DNA from: Curtobacterium sp. ER1/6
GTDB lineage: Bacteria > Actinomycetota > Actinomycetes > Actinomycetales > Microbacteriaceae
Length of the DNA stretch: 64,000 bases
Reading direction: 5' to 3'
Assembly: GCF_001742745.1 (NCBI RefSeq)
Contig: NZ_MJAK01000012.1
Coordinates: 1-64,000 of the forward strand
Below, in pieces: positions 24,999 through 33,885 of the stretch. Position numbers and translations under genes: made by a program. The notes under the pieces are model-generated. The model saw nothing but the letters and a program-made list of their open reading frames with translations, was not told the DNA's origin and ran no database searches. Position 1 is the first letter of the stretch, and each line of letters starts with the position of its first letter.

Positions 24999-25933
24999 GC
25001 AGTGAGTCCCTCGAAGAGCGGGGTGGACAGGTAGCGCTCACCGGTGTCGCAGACGATCGCGACGACACGCTTGCCGGCGTTCTCCGGGCGGGCGGCGATC
25101 TCGACGGCGGCGTGCACGATGGCACCGGACGAGATGCCGGCGAGGATGCCCTCCTCGGTCCCGAGCGCCCGTGCCACGCGGAGGGCGTCGTCGAGCTCGA
25201 CGTCGAACACCTCGTCGATGACGGCCCGGTCGAGGACCTCGGGCACGAAGTTGGCGCCGATCCCCTGGATCTTGTGCGGACCGGCCTTGCCCTCCGACAG
25301 CAGCGGCGAGTCCTTCGGCTCCACGGCGACGATCTGCACACCGGGGACGCGCTCCTTGAGCACCTGGCCGACACCGGTGATGGTGCCGCCCGTGCCGACA
25401 CCGGCGACGAACACGTCGACGTGCCCCTCGGTGTCGCGGAGGATCTCCTCGGCGGTGGTCCTGCGGTGGATCGCCGCGTTCGCGGAGGTCTCGAACTGGT
25501 GCGCCAGGATCGCCCCGGGGGTCTGCTCGACGATCTGCTCCGCACGCGCGACGGCGCCCTTCATCCCCTCGGGACCGGGCGTCAGGACGATCTCGGCGCC
25601 GAAGGCACGGATGAGCGCTCGACGCTCGACGCTCATGGTCTCCGGCATGGTGATGACGACGCGGTACCCGCGCGCGGCACCGACCAGTGCGAGCGCGATC
25701 CCGGTGTTGCCGGACGAGCCCTCGACGATCGTGCCGCCCGGACGGAGGTCCCCGGACTCCTCGGCGGCGTCGATGATCGCGACCCCGAGACGGTCCTTCA
25801 CGCTGGACCCCGGGTTGTAGAACTCGAGCTTCGCCAGCACCTCGGCGCCGTCCGGCTGCGGCAGGCGGTTGAGGCGGACGAGCGGGGTGTTGCCGAACGC
25901 CTGCGTGATGTCGTCGTAGATGGTGCCGGTCAT
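24995..25933 (-). CDS. cysK: cysteine synthase A (O-acetylserine sulfhydrylase)
   Basis: A 312-residue fold-type II PLP enzyme converting O-acetylserine and sulfide to cysteine. The PLP lysine is in [23 protein letters not shown] is the substrate loop, [10 protein letters not shown] binds the PLP phosphate and the CysE-peptide pocket follows. The start ATG has AGGA about 10 bases upstream. First gene of cysK-cysE. The 140 bases between it and the dipeptidase end contain no gene. Confidence 0.96.
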   Translation of the reverse strand: MTGTIYDDITQAFGNTPLVRLNRLPQPDGAEVLAKLEFYNPGSSVKDRLGVAIIDAAEESGDLRPGGTIVEGSSGNTGIALALVGAARGYRVVITMPETMSVERRALIRAFGAEIVLTPGPEGMKGAVARAEQIVEQTPGAILAHQFETSANAAIHRRTTAEEILRDTEGHVDVFVAGVGTGGTITGVGQVLKERVPGVQIVAVEPKDSPLLSEGKAGPHKIQGIGANFVPEVLDRAVIDEVFDVELDDALRVARALGTEEGILAGISSGAIVHAAVEIAARPENAGKRVVAIVCDTGERYLSTPLFEGLTA

Positions 25934-26073
25934 CCGTCTTCGTCCTCCGGTCGATGGGCGCCACCGACGGTGGCGACGCTGCAGTCCCCCGTGATCCTAC
26001 CGACGGCGCCCGGTGCTCCCCCGTCGATGACGCCCACTGACGCGCCGGACGTCGACCACGCATCCGGTCCGGG

Positions 26074-27108
26074 TCAGCGCCCCACGCTCCGCGCGAACCG
26101 CCCGTCCGTCGCCTCGAGCACCCGAACCACGTTGCCGCCGGCGAGCGCCCGCAGGTCGGCGTCGCCCCACCCGCGCCGCCGCAGCTCCTCGGCGAGCACC
26201 GGGTACCGCGACACGTCCCGCAGGTCCGGCGGCAGCACGGGCGTCCCGTCGTAGTCGCCGCCGAGCCCGAGGTGCCCGACGCCGGCGACGTCCCGCGCGT
26301 GCTCGACGTGGTCCGCCACGTCCGCGACGGTCACCGGCGGCGGCGTCCCCTCGGAACCCGCCTCCTCCCAGTCCGCCCACGCGCGCGAGACGAACTTCGG
26401 GACGAAGGTGATCATCACCACCCCGCCGTTGTCGGCCAGGCGGGCCAGCACGTCGTCGGGGACGTTGCGGGGGTGGTCGTCGATCGCGACCGTCGACGAG
26501 TGGCTGAAGACCACGGGCTGCGTGGCGACGTCGAGGGTGTCCCGCATCGTGGTGGGTGCGGTGTGCGAGAGGTCGACGAGCATGCCGATCCGCTCCATCT
26601 CGGCCACGACCTCGCGCCCGCGGTCGGTCAGTCCGCCGTGCGCCCGGGCTCCGGTCGCGGAGTCGGCCCAGGTGGTGTCGTCGTTGTGCGTCAACGTCAT
26701 GTAGCGCACGCCGAGCCGGGCGAGCGTGCGGAGCACGGCCAGGTCGTCCCCGATGGAGTGCCCGCCCTCGGCCCCGAGCAGCGAGGCGATGCGTCCGGCA
26801 GCGACGGCGGCCCGGAGCTCGGCGGCGGTCCGGACGAAGGTCAGGTCGTCCGGGTACCGCTCGATGATCCGGTGGGCGGTGTCGACCTGCTGCAGCGTCG
26901 TCCGCACCGGGTCGGGGTCGTCCGACGGCACGAACACCGACCAGAACTGCCCGACGACGCCACCGGCGCGCAGCTTCGGCAGGTCGGTGTGCAGGGTCCC
27001 GTCCTCGGTGTCGATTCCCTCGACGCCGGAGTCGTGGGACTCGCGACGCTCCCACGGCAGGTCGTTGTGTCCGTCGACGACGGGGAAGGCGAGGGAGTCG
27101 AACGTCAT
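26074..27108 (-). CDS. membrane dipeptidase (M19 renal dipeptidase family)
   Basis: A 344-residue zinc dipeptidase. Metal ligands are visible as VDGHNDLPW (HxD), the bridging glutamate in GAEGGHSIG, and two histidines in VDLSHTAP and [15 protein letters not shown] follows. M19 enzymes cleave dipeptides, often with a D-residue at the C-terminal position. No signal peptide, so it is probably cytoplasmic. Its ATG is six bases after TAGCGT; only 44 bases separate it from the divergent GNAT gene. Confidence 0.92.
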   Translation of the reverse strand: MTFDSLAFPVVDGHNDLPWERRESHDSGVEGIDTEDGTLHTDLPKLRAGGVVGQFWSVFVPSDDPDPVRTTLQQVDTAHRIIERYPDDLTFVRTAAELRAAVAAGRIASLLGAEGGHSIGDDLAVLRTLARLGVRYMTLTHNDDTTWADSATGARAHGGLTDRGREVVAEMERIGMLVDLSHTAPTTMRDTLDVATQPVVFSHSSTVAIDDHPRNVPDDVLARLADNGGVVMITFVPKFVSRAWADWEEAGSEGTPPPVTVADVADHVEHARDVAGVGHLGLGGDYDGTPVLPPDLRDVSRYPVLAEELRRRGWGDADLRALAGGNVVRVLEATDGRFARSVGR

Positions 27109-27114
27109 GCGCCG

Positions 27115-27120
27115 ACGCTA
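27115..27120 (-). promoter_or_regulatory. -10 element of dipeptidase, leaderless
   Basis: TAGCGT, six bases, ATG at 27108 (minus strand). Confidence 0.5.
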
Positions 27121-27140
27121 CCGCGCCGCCACCCGCTCGC

Positions 27141-27146
27141 TAGGCT
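27141..27146 (+). promoter_or_regulatory. -10 element of GNAT gene, leaderless
   Basis: TAGGCT, six bases, GTG at 27153. Back to back with the dipeptidase promoter. Confidence 0.5.
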
Positions 27147-27152
27147 CGCGCT

Positions 27153-27728
27153 GTGCACCCCGTGACGCTCCGCACCGACCGGCTCGTGCTGTCCGTCCCG
27201 GTCGACGCCGACGCCGACGACGTCGTCGCGTACGCGAACGACCCGGACGTCGTCGCCTTCACCCCGGTACCGGTGCCGTACGGCCACGCCGAGGCCCGGC
27301 GCTGGACCCGGGAGGTCGTCGCCGCGGGCTGGCGGGACGGCACCCGCACCGAGTTCGGCCTCCGCCGCGTGGAAGACATGCGACTGCTCGGCACGGTCGG
27401 GCTGTTCGGGATCGCGGACGGTGCGGCCGAGGTCGGCTACGCACTCCACCCCGACGGGCGTGGGCACGGGTTCGTCGCCGAGGCGGTCGAGCGGGTGCTG
27501 CGATGGGCCTTCGCGGCGTCGCCGACCGGTCTCGGACTCGAGCGGGTGCAGTGGCGGGCCATCGCGACGAACGTCGCCTCCGCCGCCACCGCACAGCGGG
27601 TCGGCCTGCGCTACGAGGGACGCGCACGCTCGGCGGTGCTGCACCGCGGTGTCCGGCACGACCAACTGCTCGCGGCGGTGCTGCGGGACGACGACCGGTC
27701 CGGGCCGCAGGTCTGGCCGACGTCGTGA
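27153..27728 (+). CDS. GNAT family N-acetyltransferase (RimJ/RimL type)
   Basis: A 191-residue acetyltransferase starting with the RimJ/RimL pattern LRTDRLVLSVPVDADADD. The acetyl-CoA loop is HPDGRGHGFVAEAVERVL, and NVASAATAQRVGLRYEGRAR is the late helix-strand. It may modify a ribosomal protein N-terminus or a small molecule. Its stop overlaps the next start (GTGA). Confidence 0.9.
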   Translation: MHPVTLRTDRLVLSVPVDADADDVVAYANDPDVVAFTPVPVPYGHAEARRWTREVVAAGWRDGTRTEFGLRRVEDMRLLGTVGLFGIADGAAEVGYALHPDGRGHGFVAEAVERVLRWAFAASPTGLGLERVQWRAIATNVASAATAQRVGLRYEGRARSAVLHRGVRHDQLLAAVLRDDDRSGPQVWPTS

Positions 27729-28219
27729 CCGTCGCCTTCCGCCTGGTCACCGAGATCGCGGCACCGCCCGAGCGGGTCTTCGCGCTCTCGCTCGACGTCG
27801 GCGCCCACGAACGCTCGATGGCGGGTACCGACGAACGCGCCGTGGCCGGCACGACGTCCGGCACCATCGGCCTCGGCGAGAGCGTCACGTGGCGCGCACG
27901 GCACTTCGGGGTCGTCTGGCGGATGACGAGCCGGATCACCGCCCTGGAGGCGCCGGGTCGCTTCGTCGACGAACAGGTGCGTGGTCCGTTCGCCCGCTTC
28001 CGGCACGAGCACCGGTTCGAGCCGTCGGCCGTCGGCACGCGGATGGTGGACGACGTCACCTTCCGCGCACCGCTCGGTCCGCTGGGGTGGCTCGCCGAGC
28101 GGCTCGCGCTGGCGCGGTACATGCCGCGGCTCATCGCCGCGCGGAACGCCACGCTCCGCGCGGAGCTCGAGCGCGGGCACGACGGTCAGCGCGCGGCGAG
28201 CTCCCCGAGCGAGTCGTAG
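27725..28219 (+). CDS. SRPBCC family protein
   Basis: A 164-residue START/Bet v1-fold (SRPBCC) protein: FRLVTEIAAPPERVFALSLDVGAHERSM at the N-terminus and FRHEHRFEPSAVGTRMVDDVTFRAPLG in the middle. It likely binds a hydrophobic ligand; the partner is unknown. Cotranslated with the GNAT gene. Its 3' end overlaps the convergent RpiR gene by 34 bases. Confidence 0.85.
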   Translation: MTVAFRLVTEIAAPPERVFALSLDVGAHERSMAGTDERAVAGTTSGTIGLGESVTWRARHFGVVWRMTSRITALEAPGRFVDEQVRGPFARFRHEHRFEPSAVGTRMVDDVTFRAPLGPLGWLAERLALARYMPRLIAARNATLRAELERGHDGQRAASSPSES

Positions 28220-29016
28220 GCCGCGGCGACCGCGTCGACGCGGGCACGACCGGCGGGACCGGACGCCTCGTACACGTCGTTCGCGATGGCGGCGACGACG
28301 GCGAAGAGCGCCGCCATGGAGTCGAACGCCGACGGCGAGTCGACGGGGCAGAGCACCGCGGTCGCAGCGGGGGCGGCGATGACCGCCGCGGTCGGGTCGC
28401 CGAGCACGACGACGTCCGCCCCGGTCGCGACGCAGTGCCGAACGAGCCGCTCGGCACCGGCCGCGTGTCGCCGCACCGTGACGAGCACGACGAGGTCGCG
28501 GCGGTCGAGGTCGGCGACCTCCTCCCCCAGGCGCTGCCCGGGTGCCGGACCGATCCGGACGTCCGGACGGACCTGCGCGAGCTGGGAGCGGAGCTGCATG
28601 GCGACGGGGTGCGCGCCGCGTTCCCCGAACACGAGCACCCGTCGGGCACGGACGATCCGGCGGGCGAGCCGGACGCGGTCGGCCCGGGCGAGCGAGGCGA
28701 ACGCGGCGTCGAGGTTGCGCGCCTCCACGGCCCGCTGGTCGACGTGCGCGGCGTCCTCCGCGGCCCACGGCAACCCGCTGCCCCGCGCGGACATGAGCTC
28801 CTGCCGGACCTCGGCGGCGTCCTGGAAACCGAGGGAGCGGACCAGGCGCGAGACCGTCGCCTTCGACGTGCCGGACTCGGCCGCGAGCTCGGCGGACGTG
28901 CCGACGAGCAGCAGCTCGGGGTCGTGCCGGACCATCGCGGCGACCCGGCGCTCCGCGGGCGACAGGCGGTCCCAGACGGCGTCGACGCGGGCGCGCACGT
29001 CGGGGACGGCGCTCAT
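28186..29016 (-). CDS. RpiR/MurR family transcriptional regulator of the ureide operon
   Basis: A 276-residue regulator with N-terminal RpiR helix-turn-helix (LSPAERRVAAMVRHDPELLLVGTSAELAAESGTSKATVSRLVRSLGF) and a C-terminal SIS domain (VLVFGERGAHPVAMQL, DLVVLVTVRRHAAGAE). SIS domains normally bind phosphosugars, but RpiR proteins also sit in ureide/purine clusters. It overlaps the allantoate amidohydrolase stop (ATGA) as the last gene of the operon, so it is the best candidate to bind the palindromes at 31578 and 35562. Confidence 0.88.
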   Translation of the reverse strand: MSAVPDVRARVDAVWDRLSPAERRVAAMVRHDPELLLVGTSAELAAESGTSKATVSRLVRSLGFQDAAEVRQELMSARGSGLPWAAEDAAHVDQRAVEARNLDAAFASLARADRVRLARRIVRARRVLVFGERGAHPVAMQLRSQLAQVRPDVRIGPAPGQRLGEEVADLDRRDLVVLVTVRRHAAGAERLVRHCVATGADVVVLGDPTAAVIAAPAATAVLCPVDSPSAFDSMAALFAVVAAIANDVYEASGPAGRARVDAVAAAYDSLGELAAR

Positions 29017-30311
29017 GCCGGCACCTCGCGGCCGTCCGCGACGACGTCGTCGGCGATCCGCTCGACGGCCACGGCGAGCGCGTCGAGACCGAGCGCGACG
29101 TCGTCCTCGGAGACGAACTCGTCCGGGTGGTGGCTGATGCCGTCGGGGTTGCGCAGGAACAGCATCGCGACGTCGGTCACCAGGCCGAGCGACATGGCGT
29201 CGTGCCCGGCGCGGGAGAACAGCTCGGCGGGCGCGGTCTCCCCCGTCGAGGCGATGCCCGCGCGGATCGCGTCCATCAGTCGTGGTGCGCAGAACACCGC
29301 CGGCGCACGGTGCACCTCGGTCGGCGACACGGCCACGCCGCGTCGGGTGGCGATCTCGTCGAACGCCGCCGTGATCGCCTCCCACACCCGGTCGCGGCCC
29401 TCGTCGAACTCCCCACGCAGGTCGACGCTGAAGCGGGCGAGCCCCGGCACGACGTTCACGGCCCCGGGTTCGACGGACATCGTCCCGACGGTGCCGACGT
29501 GCTGCTCCGCCCGGCAGATGCGCTCGACGGCCAGGGCCGCCTCGGCCGCGGCGAGCAGGGCGTCGTGCCGACGCTCGTACGGGGTGCCGCCGGCGTGCCG
29601 GGCCTCACCGACGGCCTCGACCGTGAAGCGACGGGCGCTCGCGATGCTGGTCACCACGCCGAGGGCCTGTCCGGCCTGCTCCAGGTGGGGACCCTGCTCG
29701 ATGTGCGCCTCGAGGTACCCGACGAGCCGCTCCGGTGCCAGTGCGGCCTCGCCGACGCGCTCCGGGTCGAGCCCGAAGTCGGTGAAGGCCTGCCGCAGGG
29801 TGGTCCCGTCGCCGTCCTCGAGGTCCCACCACGCCTCGTCCCAGACCCCGGCGACCGCGGAGGACCCGAGCAGGGCCTTGCCGAACCGGGTGCCCTCCTC
29901 GTCCGAGAACGCGGTGACCTGCAGGGCGACGGGCAGCGGGCCGGCCGCGGTGACGCGCGCCGCGGTGCGGATCGCCATCAGGACGCCGACGACCCCGTCG
30001 TAGCGACCGGCATCGACGACGGTGTCGAGGTGCGAGCCGAGCAGCAGCACGGGGGCGTCCGGCGTCGCGCCGTCGACGATGCCGTGCAGGTTGCCCGCCG
30101 CGTCCTGCCACGTGCGGAGGCCCGCGTCGCGCATCCACTCCGCGACGACCGCGTTCACCCGGGCGTGCTCCGGTGACAGGTAGACGCGGGTGGTGCGGCC
30201 GTCGTCCTCGGACACCGCGGCGAGGGCGTCGCACCACCGGACGATCGTCGCGGCGTCGGCGAGGGCACGCGTGCTGGCGGTCGGGACGGGGGTCGGGGTG
30301 ACGGCGCTCAC
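29013..30311 (-). CDS. allC: allantoate amidohydrolase / M20 ureidohydrolase
   Basis: A 432-residue M20-family metal-dependent hydrolase. Metal-site motifs: LLGSHLDTVVDAGRYDGVVG, SDEEGTRFG, and HIEQGPHLEQAG, which marks the allantoate/carbamoyl-amino-acid hydrolase branch; SRAGHDAMSLG gives the last histidine. Predicted reaction: allantoate to (S)-ureidoglycine, CO2 and ammonia. The GTG start overlaps the pucG stop. N-carbamoyl-L-amino acid hydrolase is the alternative, weighed against by its neighbours allantoinase and PucG. Confidence 0.9.
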   Translation of the reverse strand: MSAVTPTPVPTASTRALADAATIVRWCDALAAVSEDDGRTTRVYLSPEHARVNAVVAEWMRDAGLRTWQDAAGNLHGIVDGATPDAPVLLLGSHLDTVVDAGRYDGVVGVLMAIRTAARVTAAGPLPVALQVTAFSDEEGTRFGKALLGSSAVAGVWDEAWWDLEDGDGTTLRQAFTDFGLDPERVGEAALAPERLVGYLEAHIEQGPHLEQAGQALGVVTSIASARRFTVEAVGEARHAGGTPYERRHDALLAAAEAALAVERICRAEQHVGTVGTMSVEPGAVNVVPGLARFSVDLRGEFDEGRDRVWEAITAAFDEIATRRGVAVSPTEVHRAPAVFCAPRLMDAIRAGIASTGETAPAELFSRAGHDAMSLGLVTDVAMLFLRNPDGISHHPDEFVSEDDVALGLDALAVAVERIADDVVADGREVPA

Positions 30312-31549
30312 GCGGGGGCCCCGACCGGGACGGACGCTCCGGCGTGCACGTCGAGCGCCGCGTCGACGCCCGCGCCCTGCGGGACGGCGTGCCCCGCACG
30401 CCGGAGGCTGTGCTCGAGCGCGGCGAGCGTCGTCACGACGGCGTCCTTGCGCGCGTTGTACCCCATAGTGCCGATCCGCCAGACGCGGCCGTGCAGCGGG
30501 CCGAACGACGTGCCGATCTCGATGCCGTGGTCCTCGAGCATCGCGCCGCGGACCTGGTCGCCGACGACGTCGTCCGGGATCTCCACGGCGACGACGTTGT
30601 GCATCTTGTGCGCGACGTCGCCGAAGACCCGCAGACCCAGGGCCTCCACCCCCGCGAGCATGGCGCGGCCGGCCGTCGCGTGGCGCTCGACGACGGTCTC
30701 TCGCCCCTCCTCGAGCAGGATGCGTGCGCACTCGTTGGCGGCGTAGAGCATCGACGCTGCCTCGGTGTGGTGGTTCAGACGCCGCGGTCCCCAGTAGTCG
30801 AGGATCATCGCGAGGTCGAGGTAGTTCGACCGGATCGGGTGGTCGGAGACGACGTCGTCGGCCTCTCGGATGCCGGCCTCGATGCTCCGACGGCCGTCGA
30901 GCACCGCGACCGCGCGCGGCGAGACGGTGATCGGGGCGCTGCCGGACGGACCCCCGAGGCACTTCTGCAGCCCGGCGCTCGCGACGTCGATCCCCCACGC
31001 GTCCACCTCGAGCGGGTTGCCGCCGATGCTCGCGGTGGCGTCGGTGTAGAGCAGCGCCCCGTACCGGTCGCAGACCGCGCCGAGCTCGTCGAGCGGCTGG
31101 TTCATCGTGGTGGAGGTGTCGCCCTGCACGACGGCCAGGACCTTCGGCCGGACGCGGCGCACGGCGTCCTCGACCACCGACGTCGGGAAGACCTGTCCCC
31201 ACTCCGTCTCGATCGTGTGCACCTCGGCGCCGGCGCGTCCGGCGATCTCGGCGAGCAGGTGCCCGAAGCGCCCGAACACGGGCACGAGGACGCGGTCCCC
31301 GGGTGCCAGGAGGGAGACCAGGGCCGCCTCGATGCCGGCGCGCGAGGTCCCGTCGACCAGGACGGTGGCGTCGTTGCGCGTGCCGAAGACCTGGCGGTAC
31401 AGCTCCTGCGTCGCGGTCATCGTGGCGGTCATCCACGGGTCGTACTGCCCGACGAGCGGCGTCGAGAGCGCCCGGAGCACCCGGGGGTCGGCGTCGATCG
31501 GGCCCGGACCCATCAGGAGTCGGGCGGGTGGGTTCACTGGCTGCGTCAT
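30308..31549 (-). CDS. pucG: (S)-ureidoglycine-glyoxylate aminotransferase
   Basis: A 413-residue class V PLP aminotransferase of the PucG/AGXT group. MGPGPIDADPRVLRALSTPLVGQYDP is the typical opening; the PLP lysine is in ASAGLQKCLGGPSG and the arginine near the end in GRVWRIGTMGYN. It would transfer the amino group of ureidoglycine to glyoxylate, yielding oxalurate and glycine. GGAGG precedes the ATG, and an operator-like palindrome plus TACCAT lie just upstream, so an internal promoter is likely. Confidence 0.92.
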   Translation of the reverse strand: MTQPVNPPARLLMGPGPIDADPRVLRALSTPLVGQYDPWMTATMTATQELYRQVFGTRNDATVLVDGTSRAGIEAALVSLLAPGDRVLVPVFGRFGHLLAEIAGRAGAEVHTIETEWGQVFPTSVVEDAVRRVRPKVLAVVQGDTSTTMNQPLDELGAVCDRYGALLYTDATASIGGNPLEVDAWGIDVASAGLQKCLGGPSGSAPITVSPRAVAVLDGRRSIEAGIREADDVVSDHPIRSNYLDLAMILDYWGPRRLNHHTEAASMLYAANECARILLEEGRETVVERHATAGRAMLAGVEALGLRVFGDVAHKMHNVVAVEIPDDVVGDQVRGAMLEDHGIEIGTSFGPLHGRVWRIGTMGYNARKDAVVTTLAALEHSLRRAGHAVPQGAGVDAALDVHAGASVPVGAPA

Positions 31550-32949
31550 GGTGCCTCCGTTCCGTTCAGGATGGTACCGGAACGATCGTTTCGTGCGTGT
31601 TGCGTGTGCTGCGGGCGGACGAGCAGGACGCCCTCGACCGCGGTCACCCCGTCGGCGGCCGTCGCGACGAGCCGCCCGTGCAGCCAGGTCTCCACGACCC
31701 GACCGAGGGTGTGCAGGCCCGCGAAGGCGGACACCGGGTTGCGGTGCGCGAGGGCGGCGACCTCGATGACGTCCTCGGCCGCGGGGTCGAGGACCGCGAG
31801 GTGCGCGACGGCACCCGGCGCGATGCGACCGCGGTCCGTGAACCCGACGAGCGCCGCCGGTCCGGTCGTGAACCACGGCAGCACGGTCTCGAGCGGGATC
31901 CCCCGCCGGACGGCCTCGGTCCACACCGCGCGGAAGCCGACCTGCAGCCCGGCGATCCCGCCCCAGGCGAGCCCCCAGTCGTCGGTCTTCAGGTCCGCCG
32001 TCGACGGCGAGTGGTCCGAGACGACGCAGTCGATCGTGCCGTCGAGGAGCCCGGCCCAGAGCGCGTCGCGGTTCGCGTCGTCGCGGATCGGCGGGCAGCA
32101 CTTGAACTCGGTGGCACCGTCCGGGATCGTGCCGGCCTCGAAGGCGAGGTAGTGCGGGCAGGTCTCGACGGTGATCCGTACACCGTCCGCCTTCGCCGCA
32201 CGGATCATCGGCAGGGCGGTGGCGTCGGAGAGGTGCAGCACGTGCACGCGCGCACCGGTCTCGCGAGCACCGTCGACGACCCGCGCGATGGCGGACCGCT
32301 CGGCGCTGCCCGGACGGGTCGCCAGGAAGTCGGCGTACCGGCCGCCGAGCGCGTCGTGCGGGACGAGCAGGTCCGGGTCCTCGGCGTGCACGATGAGGAG
32401 CGCGTCGAGCTCCGCGACCTCGGCGATCGCGGCACGGAGCTGCTCCGGGTCGAGGTGCGGGAACTCGTCGACGCCGCTCGGGGCGGTGAAGCACTTGAAC
32501 CCGAACACCCCGGCGTCGTGGAGCGGCCCGCGGGTCCCGGCGTTCGCGGGGACCGCGCCGCCCCAGAACCCCACGTCGACCGCCACGCGACCCTGGGCGC
32601 TCGCCCGCTTGACCGCCAGGGCGTCGACGTCGGTCGTCGCCGGGATCGAGTTGAGCGGCATGTCGACGATGGAGGTGACACCGCCGAGCGCCGCCGCGCG
32701 GGTGGCGGACGCGAAGCCCTCCCACTCGGTGCGGCCCGGCTCGTTGACGTGGACGTGGGTGTCGACGAGCCCCGGGAGCAGCACGTGCTCGTCGGACACG
32801 GTCCGGTCCTCCGCGGCGTCGACGGCGTCCCCGAAGGGCAGCACCGCGTCGACGACCCCGTTCCGGACCACCACCGCAGCCGGGCGGAACGCCCCGTCGA
32901 CCCAGGACCGTCGAGCGCGCAGGACGAGGTCGGCCTCGGCGCCGCTCAT
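31546..32949 (-). CDS. allB: allantoinase
   Basis: A 467-residue cyclic amidohydrolase that opens allantoin to allantoate. Metal-binding and carbamylated-lysine motifs are seen: LVDTHVHVNEPGRTEWEG, GFKCFTAPSG (lysine), VHAEDP, VLHLSDA and CVVSDHSPS. It overlaps pucG (ATGA) and the racemase stop. The last 25 residues (RPQHTQHARNDRSGTILNG) are encoded by the DNA carrying the 31578 palindrome, so operator and coding sequence coincide. Confidence 0.94.
   Translation of the reverse strand: MSGAEADLVLRARRSWVDGAFRPAAVVVRNGVVDAVLPFGDAVDAAEDRTVSDEHVLLPGLVDTHVHVNEPGRTEWEGFASATRAAALGGVTSIVDMPLNSIPATTDVDALAVKRASAQGRVAVDVGFWGGAVPANAGTRGPLHDAGVFGFKCFTAPSGVDEFPHLDPEQLRAAIAEVAELDALLIVHAEDPDLLVPHDALGGRYADFLATRPGSAERSAIARVVDGARETGARVHVLHLSDATALPMIRAAKADGVRITVETCPHYLAFEAGTIPDGATEFKCCPPIRDDANRDALWAGLLDGTIDCVVSDHSPSTADLKTDDWGLAWGGIAGLQVGFRAVWTEAVRRGIPLETVLPWFTTGPAALVGFTDRGRIAPGAVAHLAVLDPAAEDVIEVAALAHRNPVSAFAGLHTLGRVVETWLHGRLVATAADGVTAVEGVLLVRPQHTQHARNDRSGTILNGTEAP
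31578..31593. promoter_or_regulatory. operator-like palindrome upstream of pucG
   Basis: CGGAACGATCGTTTCG, one base different from the perfect palindrome at 35562. It lies inside the allB 3' end, immediately before a possible pucG -10 (TACCAT) on the minus strand. Confidence 0.55.
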
Positions 32950-33710
32950 GCGGACACCCCGCTGAGCACGGCGGTCGGCGCGGCCACGGTGAAGCCCGAC
33001 AGCACCCCGGTGACCTGCTTCGGCGGTGGCGGGGCGTACTCGCCGCGCTTGCCGGTCGCGAGGCCGAGCCGGACGAGCGACTCGGCCAGCACCGTCGCCG
33101 CAGCCACGCCGTCGACCACCGGGGCACCGACCTCCCGGGACACCTCGGCGCAGAGGTCCGCCATGCCGGCGCACCCGAGCACCACCGCGTCCGCACCACC
33201 GGCGAGCACCGCGCGGCACTCCTCGACGACGAGCGCTCGCGCGCCCGAGGCGGGGTCGTCGAGCGCCAGCACCGGGACCTCGCACGCGCGGACCTCGGTG
33301 ACGAGCCGCGCGAACCCGTAGCGCTCGGCGAGCTCCCACGCCCTGCCGGTCGTCCGGGCGAGGGTGGTGACGACCCCGAACCGCCGACCGAGCATGGCCG
33401 CGGCGTGGAAGCCGGCCTCGGCGATCCCGACGACGGGACCCGTGGCGAGCTCCCGGGCGGCGTCGAGGCCCGGGTCGCCGAAGCACGCCACGACGAACGC
33501 ATCGACGCCGTCCCGCTCCCCGAGTGCCACCTGCTCGAGGAGCCCGGGGACCGCCAGCGCCTCCTCGTAGTGACTCTCGATCGAGGCCGGTCCGGTGGTG
33601 GGCTTCACCGCCTCGATCACGGTCCCGGGCCCGGCGACCGCAGCCGCAGCGCGACCGATCGTGGCCGTCATCGCGGCGGTGGTGTTGGGGTTGACGACGC
33701 GGATGCGCAA
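32946..33710 (-). CDS. aspartate/glutamate/hydantoin racemase family protein
   Basis: A 254-residue Asp/Glu racemase-superfamily protein. Two catalytic cysteines are in FVVACFGDPG and VVLGCAGMADL, and RVVNPNTTAAM is the start signature of hydantoin (allantoin) racemases. It probably interconverts allantoin enantiomers for the stereospecific allantoinase next to it. I chose a TTG start at 33710 because GGAGGA lies five bases upstream and LRIRVVNPN aligns with family N-termini. Confidence 0.87.
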   Translation of the reverse strand: MRIRVVNPNTTAAMTATIGRAAAAVAGPGTVIEAVKPTTGPASIESHYEEALAVPGLLEQVALGERDGVDAFVVACFGDPGLDAARELATGPVVGIAEAGFHAAAMLGRRFGVVTTLARTTGRAWELAERYGFARLVTEVRACEVPVLALDDPASGARALVVEECRAVLAGGADAVVLGCAGMADLCAEVSREVGAPVVDGVAAATVLAESLVRLGLATGKRGEYAPPPPKQVTGVLSGFTVAAPTAVLSGVSA

Positions 33711-33795
33711 GCGGGTCCTCCGGGTGGTGACGAGGGGAAGTGGGGCGTGGAGCCGGGTGGTGACGAGCGGGGCGGAGGCGGGACGGGCCTCCCGG

Positions 33796-33865
33796 CCGAG
33801 ACGAACCGAGACGAACCGAGACGAACCGAGACGAGAGGGGCCGAGCCGGGCCGAACCGAGACGAG
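33796..33865. repeat. 10-bp tandem array (CCGAGACGAA)
   Basis: Three exact units CCGAGACGAA at 33796-33825, a fourth with one change (33826-33835), and a fifth isolated copy at 33856. Spacer-free, so not CRISPR. It fills the 175-base gap between permease and racemase within the ureide operon. Confidence 0.85.
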
Positions 33866-33885
33866 ACGGGCCGGGCCGGGCCGCG

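Noticed and set aside
30312..33502. Long in-frame extensions upstream of pucG and the allantoate amidohydrolase
   Set aside because: They overlap recognisable genes in another frame of the same strand. GTGA/ATGA overlaps and ribosome sites give standard starts.
33796..33865. CRISPR array
   Set aside because: Units are 10 bp and directly adjacent with no spacers; no cas genes are present.
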